Below are positions 9,851 through 18,490 of a stretch of DNA of 53,684 nt, piece by piece. Below the pieces are notes generated by a model. It did not search any database and had not been told where the DNA came from. It saw only the letters and a program-made list of their open reading frames with translations. Both the position numbers and the translations under genes were made by a program. Where the stretch lies: contig JAJZNX010000202.1 of assembly GCA_021852275.1 (NCBI GenBank), positions 1 to 53,684 on the forward strand, in the 5' to 3' direction. Within the stretch, counting starts at the first letter, position 1, and the number at the start of each line of letters is the position of its first letter. Source of the stretch: Planctomycetota bacterium. GTDB lineage: Bacteria > Planctomycetota > Phycisphaerae > WQYP01.

Positions 9851-10948
9851 TCACACGGTCGCCGCCAAAGAAGAAGCCCCCTGCGATCGCGGTATCTCGC
9901 GCAGCAGCCGATCAATGATCTTGTCACTGCTCAAGCCCGCCGCTTCCGCACTAAACGTGGTGAGAATCCGATGGCGCAGCACGGGATGGGCCATCTGCGC
10001 AATATCTTCCGTTGTAACATGGACCCGGCCGTGCAGAATTGAACGGGCCTTACCCGCCATAATCAGGTAGATACCCGCCCGCGGCCCGGCCCCCCATTGA
10101 ATCGATTCGCGGATAAACGCCGGCGCATCTTTTTCATGGGGGCGCGTGGCCCGCACCAGATCGCGGGCATAGGCATACACATGATCCGCCACCGGAACAC
10201 GCCGAACAATTTGCTGGAGTTGAATCACTGCCGCTGCATCCAGCAGCTTGTTCACGGCCGGACGATAATTGGTAGTCGCCTGCTTCATGATCTGCACTTC
10301 TTCATCCGCAGTCGGGTAATTCACCACGGTCATGAACATGAACCGGTCCAACTGGGCTTCCGGCAGGGGATAGGTACCTTCCTGCTCAATCGGGTTCTGT
10401 GTGGCCAGCACAAAAAATGGTTCCGGCAATTCATAAGTATGCTCCCCTGCGGTAACCCGGTGTTCCTGCATAGCTTCCAGGAGGGCGGCCTGCGTTTTAG
10501 GCGGGGTACGATTGATTTCATCCGCCAGAATCATGCTGGCAAAAATCGGGCCGCGTACAAATCGAAACGAACGCCGCCCCGTGGTGTGATCTTCTTCCAG
10601 CACATCGGTTCCGGTGATATCCGAAGGCATTAAATCGGGGGTGAACTGCACCCGTTTGAAGGGCAGATTCATGACATCGCTGATGGTTTTGACCAGCAGC
10701 GTTTTCGCCAAACCCGGCACGCCCACCAGCAGGACGTGCCCCTGGCAGAACATCGCGGTCACCACCTGCTCAACAACTTCATGTTGTCCCACAATAACCT
10801 TGCCGAGTTGCTCGCACATACTGCGATAGGCCCGTGCTAATTCTTCCACAGCCTGTAAATCCGAACCGGTTACACCTGCCCGTCCCGCCATGGAGGGCGG
10901 TTTAATAAGCGGGGAGATGGGCGTGCCAAGTGGTGTAGAGTCAGTCAT
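9851..10948 (-). CDS. MoxR-family AAA+ ATPase
   Basis: 365 residues. Walker A is GVPGLAKT near residues 76-83, Walker B is ILADE near 140-144, and the sensor region LATQNPIEQEGTYPLPEAQ is the MoxR hallmark. I chose the ATG at 10948 because AAGGA lies 7 nt upstream; an upstream in-frame start at 10981 would add 11 residues without a good ribosome-binding site. It is the first gene of the minus-strand operon. MoxR proteins act as chaperone-like ATPases that help mature or insert metal cofactors and VWA-containing complexes. The client here is not known. Confidence 0.93.
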   Translation of the reverse strand: MTDSTPLGTPISPLIKPPSMAGRAGVTGSDLQAVEELARAYRSMCEQLGKVIVGQHEVVEQVVTAMFCQGHVLLVGVPGLAKTLLVKTISDVMNLPFKRVQFTPDLMPSDITGTDVLEEDHTTGRRSFRFVRGPIFASMILADEINRTPPKTQAALLEAMQEHRVTAGEHTYELPEPFFVLATQNPIEQEGTYPLPEAQLDRFMFMTVVNYPTADEEVQIMKQATTNYRPAVNKLLDAAAVIQLQQIVRRVPVADHVYAYARDLVRATRPHEKDAPAFIRESIQWGAGPRAGIYLIMAGKARSILHGRVHVTTEDIAQMAHPVLRHRILTTFSAEAAGLSSDKIIDRLLREIPRSQGASSLAATV

Positions 10949-11261
10949 CCCAATTTCCTTTAAAAAGACCCTGTAAAACAACCCTTCAATACGAATCTAA
11001 ACGCATTTTACCACGCTTTATTGCTTAAGAGAGTGAATACCAAAACTAAATAAAAGGTGTAAATACAGTTGGACAGCGATGGTTGGAGCATTGGCCATCG
11101 GAAACCGACGTTATGGAGGTTGTGAAGTCCGCCTACTCGATGAGATACATTTCCACCTCCTTCGAGCAAGAGGTTACAATGGTTATGATGATGTATAGCA
11201 CAAGACAGAACATAGTTGCCGAATGCAGACCTAAAGTATACCTTTTGACGGAATGGTCAGA
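10949..11261. other. Intergenic region between divergent moxR and exonuclease genes
   Basis: About 310 nt, AT-rich close to moxR (roughly 10980-11060), where the minus-strand operon promoter should lie. I could not place a convincing -35/-10 pair. A 60-codon frame at 11083-11265 starts with TTG, has no good ribosome-binding site and overlaps the exonuclease start, so I do not call it. No tRNA-like structure was seen. Confidence 0.5.
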
Positions 11262-11771
11262 ATGATCAACTTTACCGCCATTGATTTTGAAACCGCCAAC
11301 TATGAACGCAACAGTGCTTGCTCACTGGCCATGATCAAAGTTATGGATGGGGAAATTGTGGACCGATGGTTTGCTCTGATCCGTCCCCCACCGGGCGACT
11401 TTATATTCACCTATCTGCACGGCATATCGCCGGAGGATGTCGCCAGCGCCAAAACCTTTGGTGAACATTGGCCTGCAATCCACATGTTCTGCAGTGACAC
11501 ACCGATGCTCGCCGCCCACAATGCGGCTTTTGACCGGGAAGTATTGCAGGCCTGCTGCCGGTATTATCACATTAAGCCGCCGCGTTATCAGTTTGTATGC
11601 ACGGTGCAGGCAGCCCGATGGGCCTGGCCCCGTTTACCGCGTCACACCCTCGACGCGGTCTGTCGCAAGGTGGACGTGCCACTTAACCATCATGATGCCC
11701 AGTCTGATGCCCATGCCTGCGCACAAATTTTACTGCGTACCATCAAAGCCGGATATCAGATCGGTTGCTGA
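11262..11771 (+). CDS. DnaQ-like 3'-5' exonuclease (DEDD family)
   Basis: 169 residues, a stand-alone exonuclease domain like the epsilon-subunit family. The first motif is AIDFETAN (D8, E10), the second is AHNAAFDREVL with D91, and the third is HHDAQSDAHA with the His and final Asp of a DEDDh enzyme. Two in-frame ATGs exist. 11262 gives the family-typical start MINFTAID and sits 9 nt after GGA; 11253 directly abuts that sequence. It is a single gene facing purM, 32 nt apart. Likely degrades single-stranded DNA or RNA ends in repair or turnover; the exact substrate cannot be read from sequence. Confidence 0.88.
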   Translation: MINFTAIDFETANYERNSACSLAMIKVMDGEIVDRWFALIRPPPGDFIFTYLHGISPEDVASAKTFGEHWPAIHMFCSDTPMLAAHNAAFDREVLQACCRYYHIKPPRYQFVCTVQAARWAWPRLPRHTLDAVCRKVDVPLNHHDAQSDAHACAQILLRTIKAGYQIGC

Positions 11772-11803
11772 TGAAGGCTGCCTCCGGCCAGGAGCCTGTT
11801 GTT

Positions 11804-12886
11804 TCAGATCCATTCAAACTGACTTGCACCGTCGGCCTTTTTCACTTTACCCAAGAGGTACGGCGTTTCGCCCAACGTTCGCAGGTGAGCCATAATGGGT
11901 CTGGCGTAATCCGGCCTGACCACAATGCAAAATCCGATGCCCATGTTAAACACGTTGAACATTTCCTGCTCATCCACGGGACCGTTTTTCGCCAGCCAGG
12001 TAAAAATCGGCGGAACAGGCCAGGCATCCCGGCGCAGTCGCACGCCCAAGCCATCCGGCAATACCCGCGGCAAATTGCCGGGCAAACCCCCGCCGGTAAT
12101 ATGGCTCATGGCCCTGACGACATGCTTCACCTTGTATTTTTTCAGCAGGGACATTACCGCTTTAACATAAATTCGCGTCGGCTTGAGCAACTCTTCGCCC
12201 AGAGTGCATCTGAATTCCTGAATAAAATCACCCGGAGAAAGGTGCAGCTTGTCAAAACATATCTTCCGGACCAATGCGTAGCCATTGGAGTGAATACCGC
12301 TGCTGGCCAGGCCAATAACGCTATCGCCGATCTTGACTTCTGAGCCATCTAAAACCTTGTCCCGTTCGACCACCCCCACGGCAAAGCCGGCCATATCAAA
12401 TTCGCCCGGTGCATAAACAGCAGGCATTTCCGCGGTTTCGCCGCCCAGTAGAGCGGCCCCGGCTTCCACGCAACCATCGGAAATACCTTTGACCATTTCC
12501 GTGGTCGTGGCTGGATCCAGCTTATGCAAAGCCAGATAATCAAGGAAAAATAAAGGCTCTCCACCCTGCACGACCAGATCGTTAACGCTCATGGCCACCA
12601 AATCGATGCCCACAGTGTCGTACTTTTTCATCTGGGCGGCGATTTTTATTTTAGTCCCCACCCCGTCGGTACAGGCAATAAGCACCGGCTCGCGATAATT
12701 GCGGGCGAAAAGCTTTTCGTTGAAGTCCAAGCGGAAAAGCCCGGCGAAAGCTCCATACTTACCCAACACCCGTGGTCCGTACGTTCGAGCACAGAGGTGT
12801 TGTATCTGGTCGACCATTTCATCGCCGGCGTCAATATCGACGCCGGCCTGTTTGTACGTGAGATTGCCAAGTTTCTGCTTTTTCAT
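11804..12886 (-). CDS. purM: Phosphoribosylformylglycinamidine cyclo-ligase (AIR synthetase)
   Basis: 360 residues, close to the usual ~345. It begins with the PurM pattern TYKQAGVDIDAGDEMV and carries CTDGVGTKIKIA, the VAMSVNDLVVQGGEPLFFLDY region, LLGGETAEMP and GLASSGIHSNGY, all characteristic of PurM. The enzyme closes formylglycinamidine ribonucleotide to aminoimidazole ribonucleotide with ATP, step five of de novo purine synthesis, in the cytoplasm. It lies 66 nt downstream of the small membrane-protein gene on the same strand and could share its transcript. No other purine gene is visible nearby. The ribosome-binding site before the ATG is weak. Confidence 0.96.
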   Translation of the reverse strand: MKKQKLGNLTYKQAGVDIDAGDEMVDQIQHLCARTYGPRVLGKYGAFAGLFRLDFNEKLFARNYREPVLIACTDGVGTKIKIAAQMKKYDTVGIDLVAMSVNDLVVQGGEPLFFLDYLALHKLDPATTTEMVKGISDGCVEAGAALLGGETAEMPAVYAPGEFDMAGFAVGVVERDKVLDGSEVKIGDSVIGLASSGIHSNGYALVRKICFDKLHLSPGDFIQEFRCTLGEELLKPTRIYVKAVMSLLKKYKVKHVVRAMSHITGGGLPGNLPRVLPDGLGVRLRRDAWPVPPIFTWLAKNGPVDEQEMFNVFNMGIGFCIVVRPDYARPIMAHLRTLGETPYLLGKVKKADGASQFEWI

Positions 12887-12952
12887 CGGGCGAGAGTGTA
12901 GCAGAATATTTGCCGCCTTGCGAGTGTGCGGACCAGCCGCTGAATGCCGGCT

Positions 12953-13525
12953 TTATCGCGTGTTGTGCATCGCCATGAAAAACTCATTCATGGCCGCATG
13001 CATCTGCGGATTCCCGCTGCTCAGGCCGCGGGCCATCATCTGCGGAAGCCGGGCGGCGAAATTACCGCCAGGTCCATGGCCGTGGCCGTGGCCGGGGCCA
13101 TTGTTGCCATTTTGCGGATGGGCGGCCTTCCACCTGGCATGCATTTTCTTAAAGCGGGCTTTCATCTGGCGCACCACCGCCTGTTGCTGGGTCGGAGTGG
13201 CACGGGCAAAGGCGAGCAAAAAAGCCTCGAAATGAGCCCGGCGATTTTGCCACATGGCGCGCCGCTGCGCCGGGGTCATCGTTCGCCATGCAGACCGATT
13301 AAAATGATGGCCGGGGTGAAACATGGGAAATTGCAGAGGTTTACCGGCATTTTGCGCCATAATTTTGGCGACTTCCGGCGAAAGCCCCGCCGCCCGCACC
13401 GGACTGGTAAAAAACATGCGTCCGTAAACCACTAAAACAGCCAGCACCAGCAGCGCTAATACAATCAAGGATCGCGAGTTGCGGCTGGACTGCTTCAGGC
13501 GGTCGATTATTCCGATTTTGGGCAT
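12953..13525 (-). CDS. Small single-pass membrane protein, unknown function
   Basis: 190 residues. One transmembrane helix lies near residues 19-37, followed by an extracytoplasmic, Met-, His- and Arg-rich helical region (RRAMWQNRRAHFEAFL) and a flexible stretch with repeated GH pairs (GHGHGHGPGG, near 147-156). AGGAG lies 7 nt before the ATG at 13525. It follows the prepilin-like gene by only 24 nt, so the two are probably co-transcribed. The arrangement loosely recalls Spy/CpxP-like or DUF3106-like helical proteins, but I do not recognise a family. The His/Gly run could bind metal; this is a guess. Confidence 0.65.
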   Translation of the reverse strand: MPKIGIIDRLKQSSRNSRSLIVLALLVLAVLVVYGRMFFTSPVRAAGLSPEVAKIMAQNAGKPLQFPMFHPGHHFNRSAWRTMTPAQRRAMWQNRRAHFEAFLLAFARATPTQQQAVVRQMKARFKKMHARWKAAHPQNGNNGPGHGHGHGPGGNFAARLPQMMARGLSSGNPQMHAAMNEFFMAMHNTR

Positions 13526-13549
13526 AAATATCTCCTTTTAGCCATTGTT

Positions 13550-14287
13550 TTAATGCCAAGTGGGTGCCGGTTGTGAAGTGACACCATTCACCTGCGTGAT
13601 ATCCCGGGCCGTACCGACATGCCAATCCGCAAACAAAACATTGGCGGAGGTAAGCTGCCAGGCCGGACCATGAAATGGATACATATCTGCCAGAACCCAA
13701 GTACCCGCGGCAGAAAGCAACTGGTAGACATCAATAGTATGGTTCGGGGGCCCTATTTTCCAATTCTGAATGACATCGCCGGAAAGCCCCATGTTGTATT
13801 GGTAACTGGTTCCTTCGGCAGCAAAATAAGAGGGGTAAGTCGTGGAAGAACCAGCAGGAGTGAACGCGTTCATATCTGCCGGGCACAACCACGCCGCCGG
13901 ATTACCATGGTCGTTGATCGGCGGCACCCAATTGGGAGTGGGGATAGTTGCCGGCGGTGGTACCTTGCCAATCACACATTGGATTGGCGGTGGGTCGGTC
14001 ACCACGATACCCTGATCGGTAGTGATGGAGTAATTGACAGTGGGCATCATCGGCGAAACCGGGAAAATGTTATTGCTGTCCTCCTGAAGATATTCCTGAA
14101 ATTCCTGTCCCAGGCTATGCAGGTTTGCCTGGCATGCGATTTGTGCAGCTCGCTGCCTTGCCGCCGCCAACGCCGGCAATAACAGGCCGATCAGCAAAGC
14201 GATAATAGAAATGACCACCAACAGTTCCACCAGGGTGAAGCCATGCCCCTGCCTCGGGCCGGGGTTCGATAAACGGATATTCTTCAT
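13550..14287 (-). CDS. Type IV prepilin-like protein (planctomycete DUF1559-like)
   Basis: 245 residues. The N-terminus has a class III signal, [18 protein letters not shown], with cleavage expected after the Gly and methylation of the following Phe, then a hydrophobic helix. The C-terminus carries [12 protein letters not shown], similar to the H-x9-DG end of planctomycete pseudopilin-like proteins. AGAGG lies about 11 nt before the start. It is followed by the small membrane protein gene. Such proteins are numerous in planctomycetes and are thought to form type II secretion or pilus-like assemblies; no secretion gene is adjacent. Confidence 0.87.
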   Translation of the reverse strand: MKNIRLSNPGPRQGHGFTLVELLVVISIIALLIGLLLPALAAARQRAAQIACQANLHSLGQEFQEYLQEDSNNIFPVSPMMPTVNYSITTDQGIVVTDPPPIQCVIGKVPPPATIPTPNWVPPINDHGNPAAWLCPADMNAFTPAGSSTTYPSYFAAEGTSYQYNMGLSGDVIQNWKIGPPNHTIDVYQLLSAAGTWVLADMYPFHGPAWQLTSANVLFADWHVGTARDITQVNGVTSQPAPTWH

Positions 14288-14799
14288 AGTCTTATAATCC
14301 TCTAATATTATCCAACAGCCTCAAAACACAAATCCACTGCATCATACAACCGCATGTGTACCAAGCACACACGACCCTGCACACAGAACCAGCAGCGACA
14401 CACCTTGATAGTAAAACGTCTCTTATTCACTAAAGTTGCAGCAAGCCGCGGATGGCCACACAACACTGCCTGAACGCCCACAGCTTTGGCCAATTCGCAG
14501 CGGTCATATTACTGTAACCAAATCCACCGCAAGCGAGAACGATCTGCGGCTGGCAGGACTTTTTGAGAACCGATCTCCAATGGCAATGCCCCACCTGTTT
14601 CCGCCGGACCAGCCAAAAGGCCAAACATCGGCCACACTAAAAGTTGACCACCGGATGTTGAGATTAAGAATCGCCTCTATTTTATCTTATTTATCATTGG
14701 TTCCCCTTGTCAGCCAACCTTTGCTATAATAAGAGCGTAGTTATGAGGTGTCCGCTGCCACTGGAAAAACGCAGCGTTTAGAAATGGAGAATAACACCC
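14288..14799. other. Intergenic region between divergent prepilin and BI-1 genes
   Basis: About 510 nt without a supportable gene. Frames of 97 codons (+, 14436) and 61-64 codons (-) have no convincing ribosome-binding site or recognisable product. The right end holds an extended -10 promoter candidate for the BI-1 gene. The rest could hold the prepilin promoter or a small RNA, but nothing specific was seen. Confidence 0.5.
14722..14730 (+). promoter_or_regulatory. Extended -10 promoter candidate for BI-1 gene
   Basis: TGCTATAAT matches an extended -10 (TGnTATAAT). A TTGTCA at 14707-14712 is only 12 nt away, too close to be the -35, so the element would rely on the extended -10. The coding start is about 70 nt downstream. 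Confidence 0.5.
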
Positions 14800-15525
14800 A
14801 TGAGTCAATTTTCAAATTCCGGCTATAACGACGCCCTGGTTCCATCCGAACAGGCCGATGTCATTGCCCAACGCCGGTTTATCAGCAAAGTTTTCGCCTG
14901 GATGACGGTAGGGCTTTCGGTTACAGGCATTGTGGCTCTGTTGGTATCCGGCAATAAGGCCGCTAATCAATTTGTGAATGGCAGCCCACTTACCGGCATT
15001 ATTCTGCTTGTCCTTATGTTCGGGCTGATTTTTGCTATCCGCGGTGCGGTAGCTAAATTGCCGGCCATCACGGCCACGCTGTTATTTCTACTTTTCAGTG
15101 CGGTCATGGGAGCGGCGCTATCGTCGATTTTTCTGGTTTACACAAGAACTTCGATTTTTGAAGTGTTTTTTATCTCCGCAGCCACCTTCGGCAGTTCGGC
15201 CGCCTATGGGTATATAACGCAGCGAGATTTGACTTCCTTGGGCCATCTTTGCGGCATGGCACTCTGGGGAATTATCATCGCGATGCTGGTGAACTTCTTC
15301 ATGCAGAACTCGGCCTTGCAATACCTTATCAGCGTCATTGGGGTATTGGTGTTTGTGGGGCTCACGGCCTACGACACCCAGAAAATCAAGTACATGTATA
15401 TGGCAGGTCCTGATGGCTCACAGGCTAATGAGAAGGCCTCCATTATCGGAGCCTTGACGCTGTATCTTGACTTTATCAACATTTTTCTTTTCCTCCTGCA
15501 GATGCTGGGGCAGCAGCGCGATTGA
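14800..15525 (+). CDS. Bax inhibitor-1 (BI-1/YccA) family membrane protein
   Basis: 241 residues, typical for the family. After a short hydrophilic N-terminus the protein is almost entirely hydrophobic, with about seven transmembrane helices. Family-like stretches include FISKVFAWMTVGLSVTG at the start, the central AAYGYITQRDLTSLG and the late LTAYDTQKIKYMY, which holds the conserved Asp of the BI-1 pore region. GGAG lies 11 nt before the ATG. Family members form pH-sensitive Ca2+ leak channels or bind FtsH-type proteases in bacteria; which applies here is unknown. It stands alone, upstream of ilvB by about 190 nt. Confidence 0.92.
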   Translation: MSQFSNSGYNDALVPSEQADVIAQRRFISKVFAWMTVGLSVTGIVALLVSGNKAANQFVNGSPLTGIILLVLMFGLIFAIRGAVAKLPAITATLLFLLFSAVMGAALSSIFLVYTRTSIFEVFFISAATFGSSAAYGYITQRDLTSLGHLCGMALWGIIIAMLVNFFMQNSALQYLISVIGVLVFVGLTAYDTQKIKYMYMAGPDGSQANEKASIIGALTLYLDFINIFLFLLQMLGQQRD

Positions 15526-15578
15526 AATAAGACTTGCATTCAAGCAGGATGGCGCGCATAATGTTGATTGCAACGGCA

Positions 15579-15617
15579 CACCTGCCTGCCTGCGGGCTTT
15601 GGTGGGTGGGCCTTTTT
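15579..15617 (+). terminator. Possible intrinsic terminator after BI-1 gene
   Basis: CACCTGCC (15579-15586) can pair with GGTGGGTG (15601-15608) using two G-U pairs, with an inner GCC/GGC stem, followed by GGCC and five Ts. The structure is imperfect. It could end the BI-1 transcript or act as an attenuator in the ilvB leader. Confidence 0.3.
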
Positions 15618-15716
15618 CGTAAGAAAAGCGACGGCTTGGACCGGCGCAGGTGTAATTCGCCATCGGCGGACGCTTGCTAACCTGGCCAAGGCAGTCGAAG
15701 TTGTTGAAAGGTTTTT

Positions 15717-17639
15717 ATGTCTACTTCCACTTCCCCTATCGGGGCGGGGGCGAATGCGTCTGCCGCCAAAACTACATCCAAGTCCAATGCCACCAACGCG
15801 ATCGGCGCTCCACCGGCGCACCGTACGGGCAGCATCGTGGTGGAAAATGCCGCGAAAGCGACGGAATCCATCGCCAATGGATTGCCGGTTCTGGGGCGAC
15901 CCACTGGCAAAACGGACCGCTTTAACGGCATGACCGGTGCCCAGATACTTTTACAGATGTTGCTGGAGCACGGGGTTACGGATGCATTTGGTTATCCGGG
16001 TGGAGCAATCTTGCCCACGTTTGACCAACTCTACGAAAAGCAACTGAATTTTATTCTGGTGCGGCATGAACAGGGTGCCGGCCACATGGCTGATGGTTAC
16101 GCACGCGCCACCGGCAAACCGGGCATTGTGATTGTTACCAGCGGCCCTGGTGCCACCAATACCGTTACCCCGCTGGCGACAGCATACATGGATTCCATAC
16201 CCATGATCGTTTTTTCCGGCCAGGTGCGAAGCTACCTGATCGGTAACGATGCCTTTCAGGAGGCGGATGTTACCGGCATCACACGACCGGTGACGAAACG
16301 AAATTACCTGGTGAAAAATGTGCGCGATCTGCCACGTATCATCAATGAAGCGTTCATTATCGCCACAACGGGCCGGCCTGGTCCGGTGCTGGTGGATTTG
16401 CCGGTGGATGTGACTACGGGAAAAATTGAGGATGCAGTGGATGATACGCCATATCTGCCAGGTTACAAAATATACAAGGCTGGCCACAGCAAAATGGTGA
16501 AAGCCGCGGCGGATTTAATTAATGCCTCGGAACGTCCGGTGTTGTACGTGGGCGGAGGAGTGATTCTCAGCCAGGCGTGGCCGCACGTGCGTGAAATTGC
16601 CCGTAAAGGCAACATTCCCACCACTACGACACTTCTGGGTCTGGGGGCCTTTGATGAAAACAGTCCGCTTAGCCTGCACATGCTGGGCATGCACGGCAGC
16701 GCGTATGCCAATTATGCGGTGCAGGAAAGCGATTGTCTGATAGCCGTGGGTGCACGCTTTGACGACCGTGTTACGGGCAACCTGAAACTCTTTGCGCCCA
16801 AGGCGAAAATCGTGCACGTGGATATTGACCCTTCCAGCATCAGTAAAAATGTGAAAGTGGATGTGCCAGTGGTGGGTGACGCATGCCTGTGCCTGGAAGA
16901 AATGCTGGGCTACATTGAACCGCGTCCACGCAGTTCGTGGCTCTCGCAGGTGGCCCGATGGAAGGTGTCTTTCCCATTTGCCTATAAAGACGATACCGAG
17001 CTTTCCAAGCCGCAGGCCATCATCGAGGCCATTAACAAAGTGACCGGCGGAAAAGCGGTGTTCACGACAGGCGTGGGTCAACACCAGATGTGGGCGGCGC
17101 AGTTTGTGCGCTGGAGTGTTCCGCGAAGCATGATTACCAGCGGCGGTCTTGGCACCATGGGCTTCGGCCTGCCGGCGGCCATCGGCGCACAGGTCGGCCG
17201 TCCGAATGAGTTGGTGATTGATATTGACGGCGATGCCTCCTACATCATGACGGCGATGGAGCTGGCCACCATGAGCCAGTACAACCTGCCGGTGAAAGTG
17301 GCAATATTGAACAATCGCTTTCAGGGCATGGTGCGGCAATGGCAGCAACTTTTCTATAAAGGCCGATTTTCGCACAGCGAAATGGTGAACCCGGATTTTG
17401 CGGCCATGGCGGAAAGCTTTGGCATCCGGGGTCTGCGCTGCCATCGCAAGCAGGACCTGATTCAATGCGTGGAGGAAATGGTGAACCACCCCGGCCCGTG
17501 TGTGGTGGATTTCCTCTGTGAAACGGATGAAAATGTGTATCCAATGGTGGCCAGTGGAAAAGGGCTCCATGAGATGGAGCTGGGCATTGTCGGCTGTGCA
17601 GCGCCCAACAGCGATCGGGAAATGGGAACGTTGGCCTGA
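15717..17639 (+). CDS. ilvB: Acetolactate synthase large subunit
   Basis: 640 residues. It carries the TPP-enzyme signatures: RHEQGAGHMADGYARATGKPG with the catalytic Glu, the DAFQEADV region, and the TPP/Mg2+ motif starting IDGDASYIMTAMELA and ending at LNN. It joins pyruvate with pyruvate or 2-oxobutyrate in branched-chain amino acid synthesis. Compared with the family there are about 65-70 extra N-terminal residues rich in Ser, Thr, Ala and Gly before the conserved domain begins at NGMTGAQILLQ. GAAAGG lies 5 nt before the ATG, and no better internal start is obvious. The small subunit follows after 104 nt. Confidence 0.96.
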   Translation: MSTSTSPIGAGANASAAKTTSKSNATNAIGAPPAHRTGSIVVENAAKATESIANGLPVLGRPTGKTDRFNGMTGAQILLQMLLEHGVTDAFGYPGGAILPTFDQLYEKQLNFILVRHEQGAGHMADGYARATGKPGIVIVTSGPGATNTVTPLATAYMDSIPMIVFSGQVRSYLIGNDAFQEADVTGITRPVTKRNYLVKNVRDLPRIINEAFIIATTGRPGPVLVDLPVDVTTGKIEDAVDDTPYLPGYKIYKAGHSKMVKAAADLINASERPVLYVGGGVILSQAWPHVREIARKGNIPTTTTLLGLGAFDENSPLSLHMLGMHGSAYANYAVQESDCLIAVGARFDDRVTGNLKLFAPKAKIVHVDIDPSSISKNVKVDVPVVGDACLCLEEMLGYIEPRPRSSWLSQVARWKVSFPFAYKDDTELSKPQAIIEAINKVTGGKAVFTTGVGQHQMWAAQFVRWSVPRSMITSGGLGTMGFGLPAAIGAQVGRPNELVIDIDGDASYIMTAMELATMSQYNLPVKVAILNNRFQGMVRQWQQLFYKGRFSHSEMVNPDFAAMAESFGIRGLRCHRKQDLIQCVEEMVNHPGPCVVDFLCETDENVYPMVASGKGLHEMELGIVGCAAPNSDREMGTLA

Positions 17640-17743
17640 ATCCATCTCATCTGCGCTTTCAGCATCCGACATTGGCGCGGCAACCAGGCAAAACGAAGGG
17701 GCCAGGCGGGCTTGCTGAAGGCTTAACCTTCAAGGAGAATTTC

Positions 17744-18352
17744 ATGCGTCATATTTTAACTGCTACGGTAATGAACGAACCCGGCGTGCTGGCCCATGTT
17801 GCCAACATGTTTTCCGCCCGGGGATTTAACATTGATTCGCTGGTGGTCGGCCGAACCGAAGATCCCAATTTTTCGCGCATGACTATTGTGGTAAGCGCCG
17901 ACGAACGCACCCTGGATCAGGTGCGCAAGCAACTGGCTAAAATTGTTACCGTGGTAAAAGTGCGCGACTACAAGGAAACACCATACGTGTCCAGGGATCT
18001 GATGCTCATCAAGCTCAGCGCCGCGGCCAGCAGCCGCAGTGAAATTATTGAACTCGCCGCCCTGTTCCGAGGTCGCGTTGTTGATGTGGGCATGAGCAGC
18101 CTGATGGTGGAACTTTCCGGTGAAGAAGAAAAACTCGATGCCTTTGTGGAATTGGTGCGTCCCTACGGAATCCGCGAATTGGCGCGCACGGGCGTGATTG
18201 CCATGTCTCGCGGAGGGGCTACCAATGCGGGAACAGACGAGGAAGGCCGAACCGATCAGCGCCCCGCCACAGCCCGACCTGCGGTTCGCCAGCCTGTGCC
18301 TGCCAAACGGCAGCCCAGTCAACAGGAACTTGAAGCCACTCCTCCGGGGTAA
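17744..18352 (+). CDS. ilvH: Acetolactate synthase small (regulatory) subunit
   Basis: 202 residues from the ATG at 17744, chosen because AAGGAGA precedes it; an upstream in-frame start would add 24 unconserved residues. The first ~75 residues form an ACT domain (MNEPGVLAHVANMFSARGFN, then IDSLVVG), and a C-terminal domain follows to about residue 160. The ACT domain binds valine for feedback inhibition and activates the large subunit. The last ~40 residues are Arg-, Pro- and Gln-rich, an extra tail not typical of the family. The two subunits form an operon. Confidence 0.95.
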   Translation: MRHILTATVMNEPGVLAHVANMFSARGFNIDSLVVGRTEDPNFSRMTIVVSADERTLDQVRKQLAKIVTVVKVRDYKETPYVSRDLMLIKLSAAASSRSEIIELAALFRGRVVDVGMSSLMVELSGEEEKLDAFVELVRPYGIRELARTGVIAMSRGGATNAGTDEEGRTDQRPATARPAVRQPVPAKRQPSQQELEATPPG

Positions 18353-18490
18353 CACCCGGTATGCACCTTAAGGGAATTTCCGGGTATACTGGTCTGCCGC
18401 GACCGGTCTGCACGCAGCTTCGGCCGAGGCCAGGTGATGGCATAAATTCCAGTGCGTTGGCGAACGACACAGGAAAGGCAAAAGTCACCG

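Noticed and set aside
11083-11265. 60-codon frame before the exonuclease
   Set aside because: TTG start, no ribosome-binding site and overlap with the exonuclease start.
16515-17672. 385-codon open frame antisense to ilvB
   Set aside because: It lies fully within the well-supported ilvB gene, and its translation has no recognisable domain.
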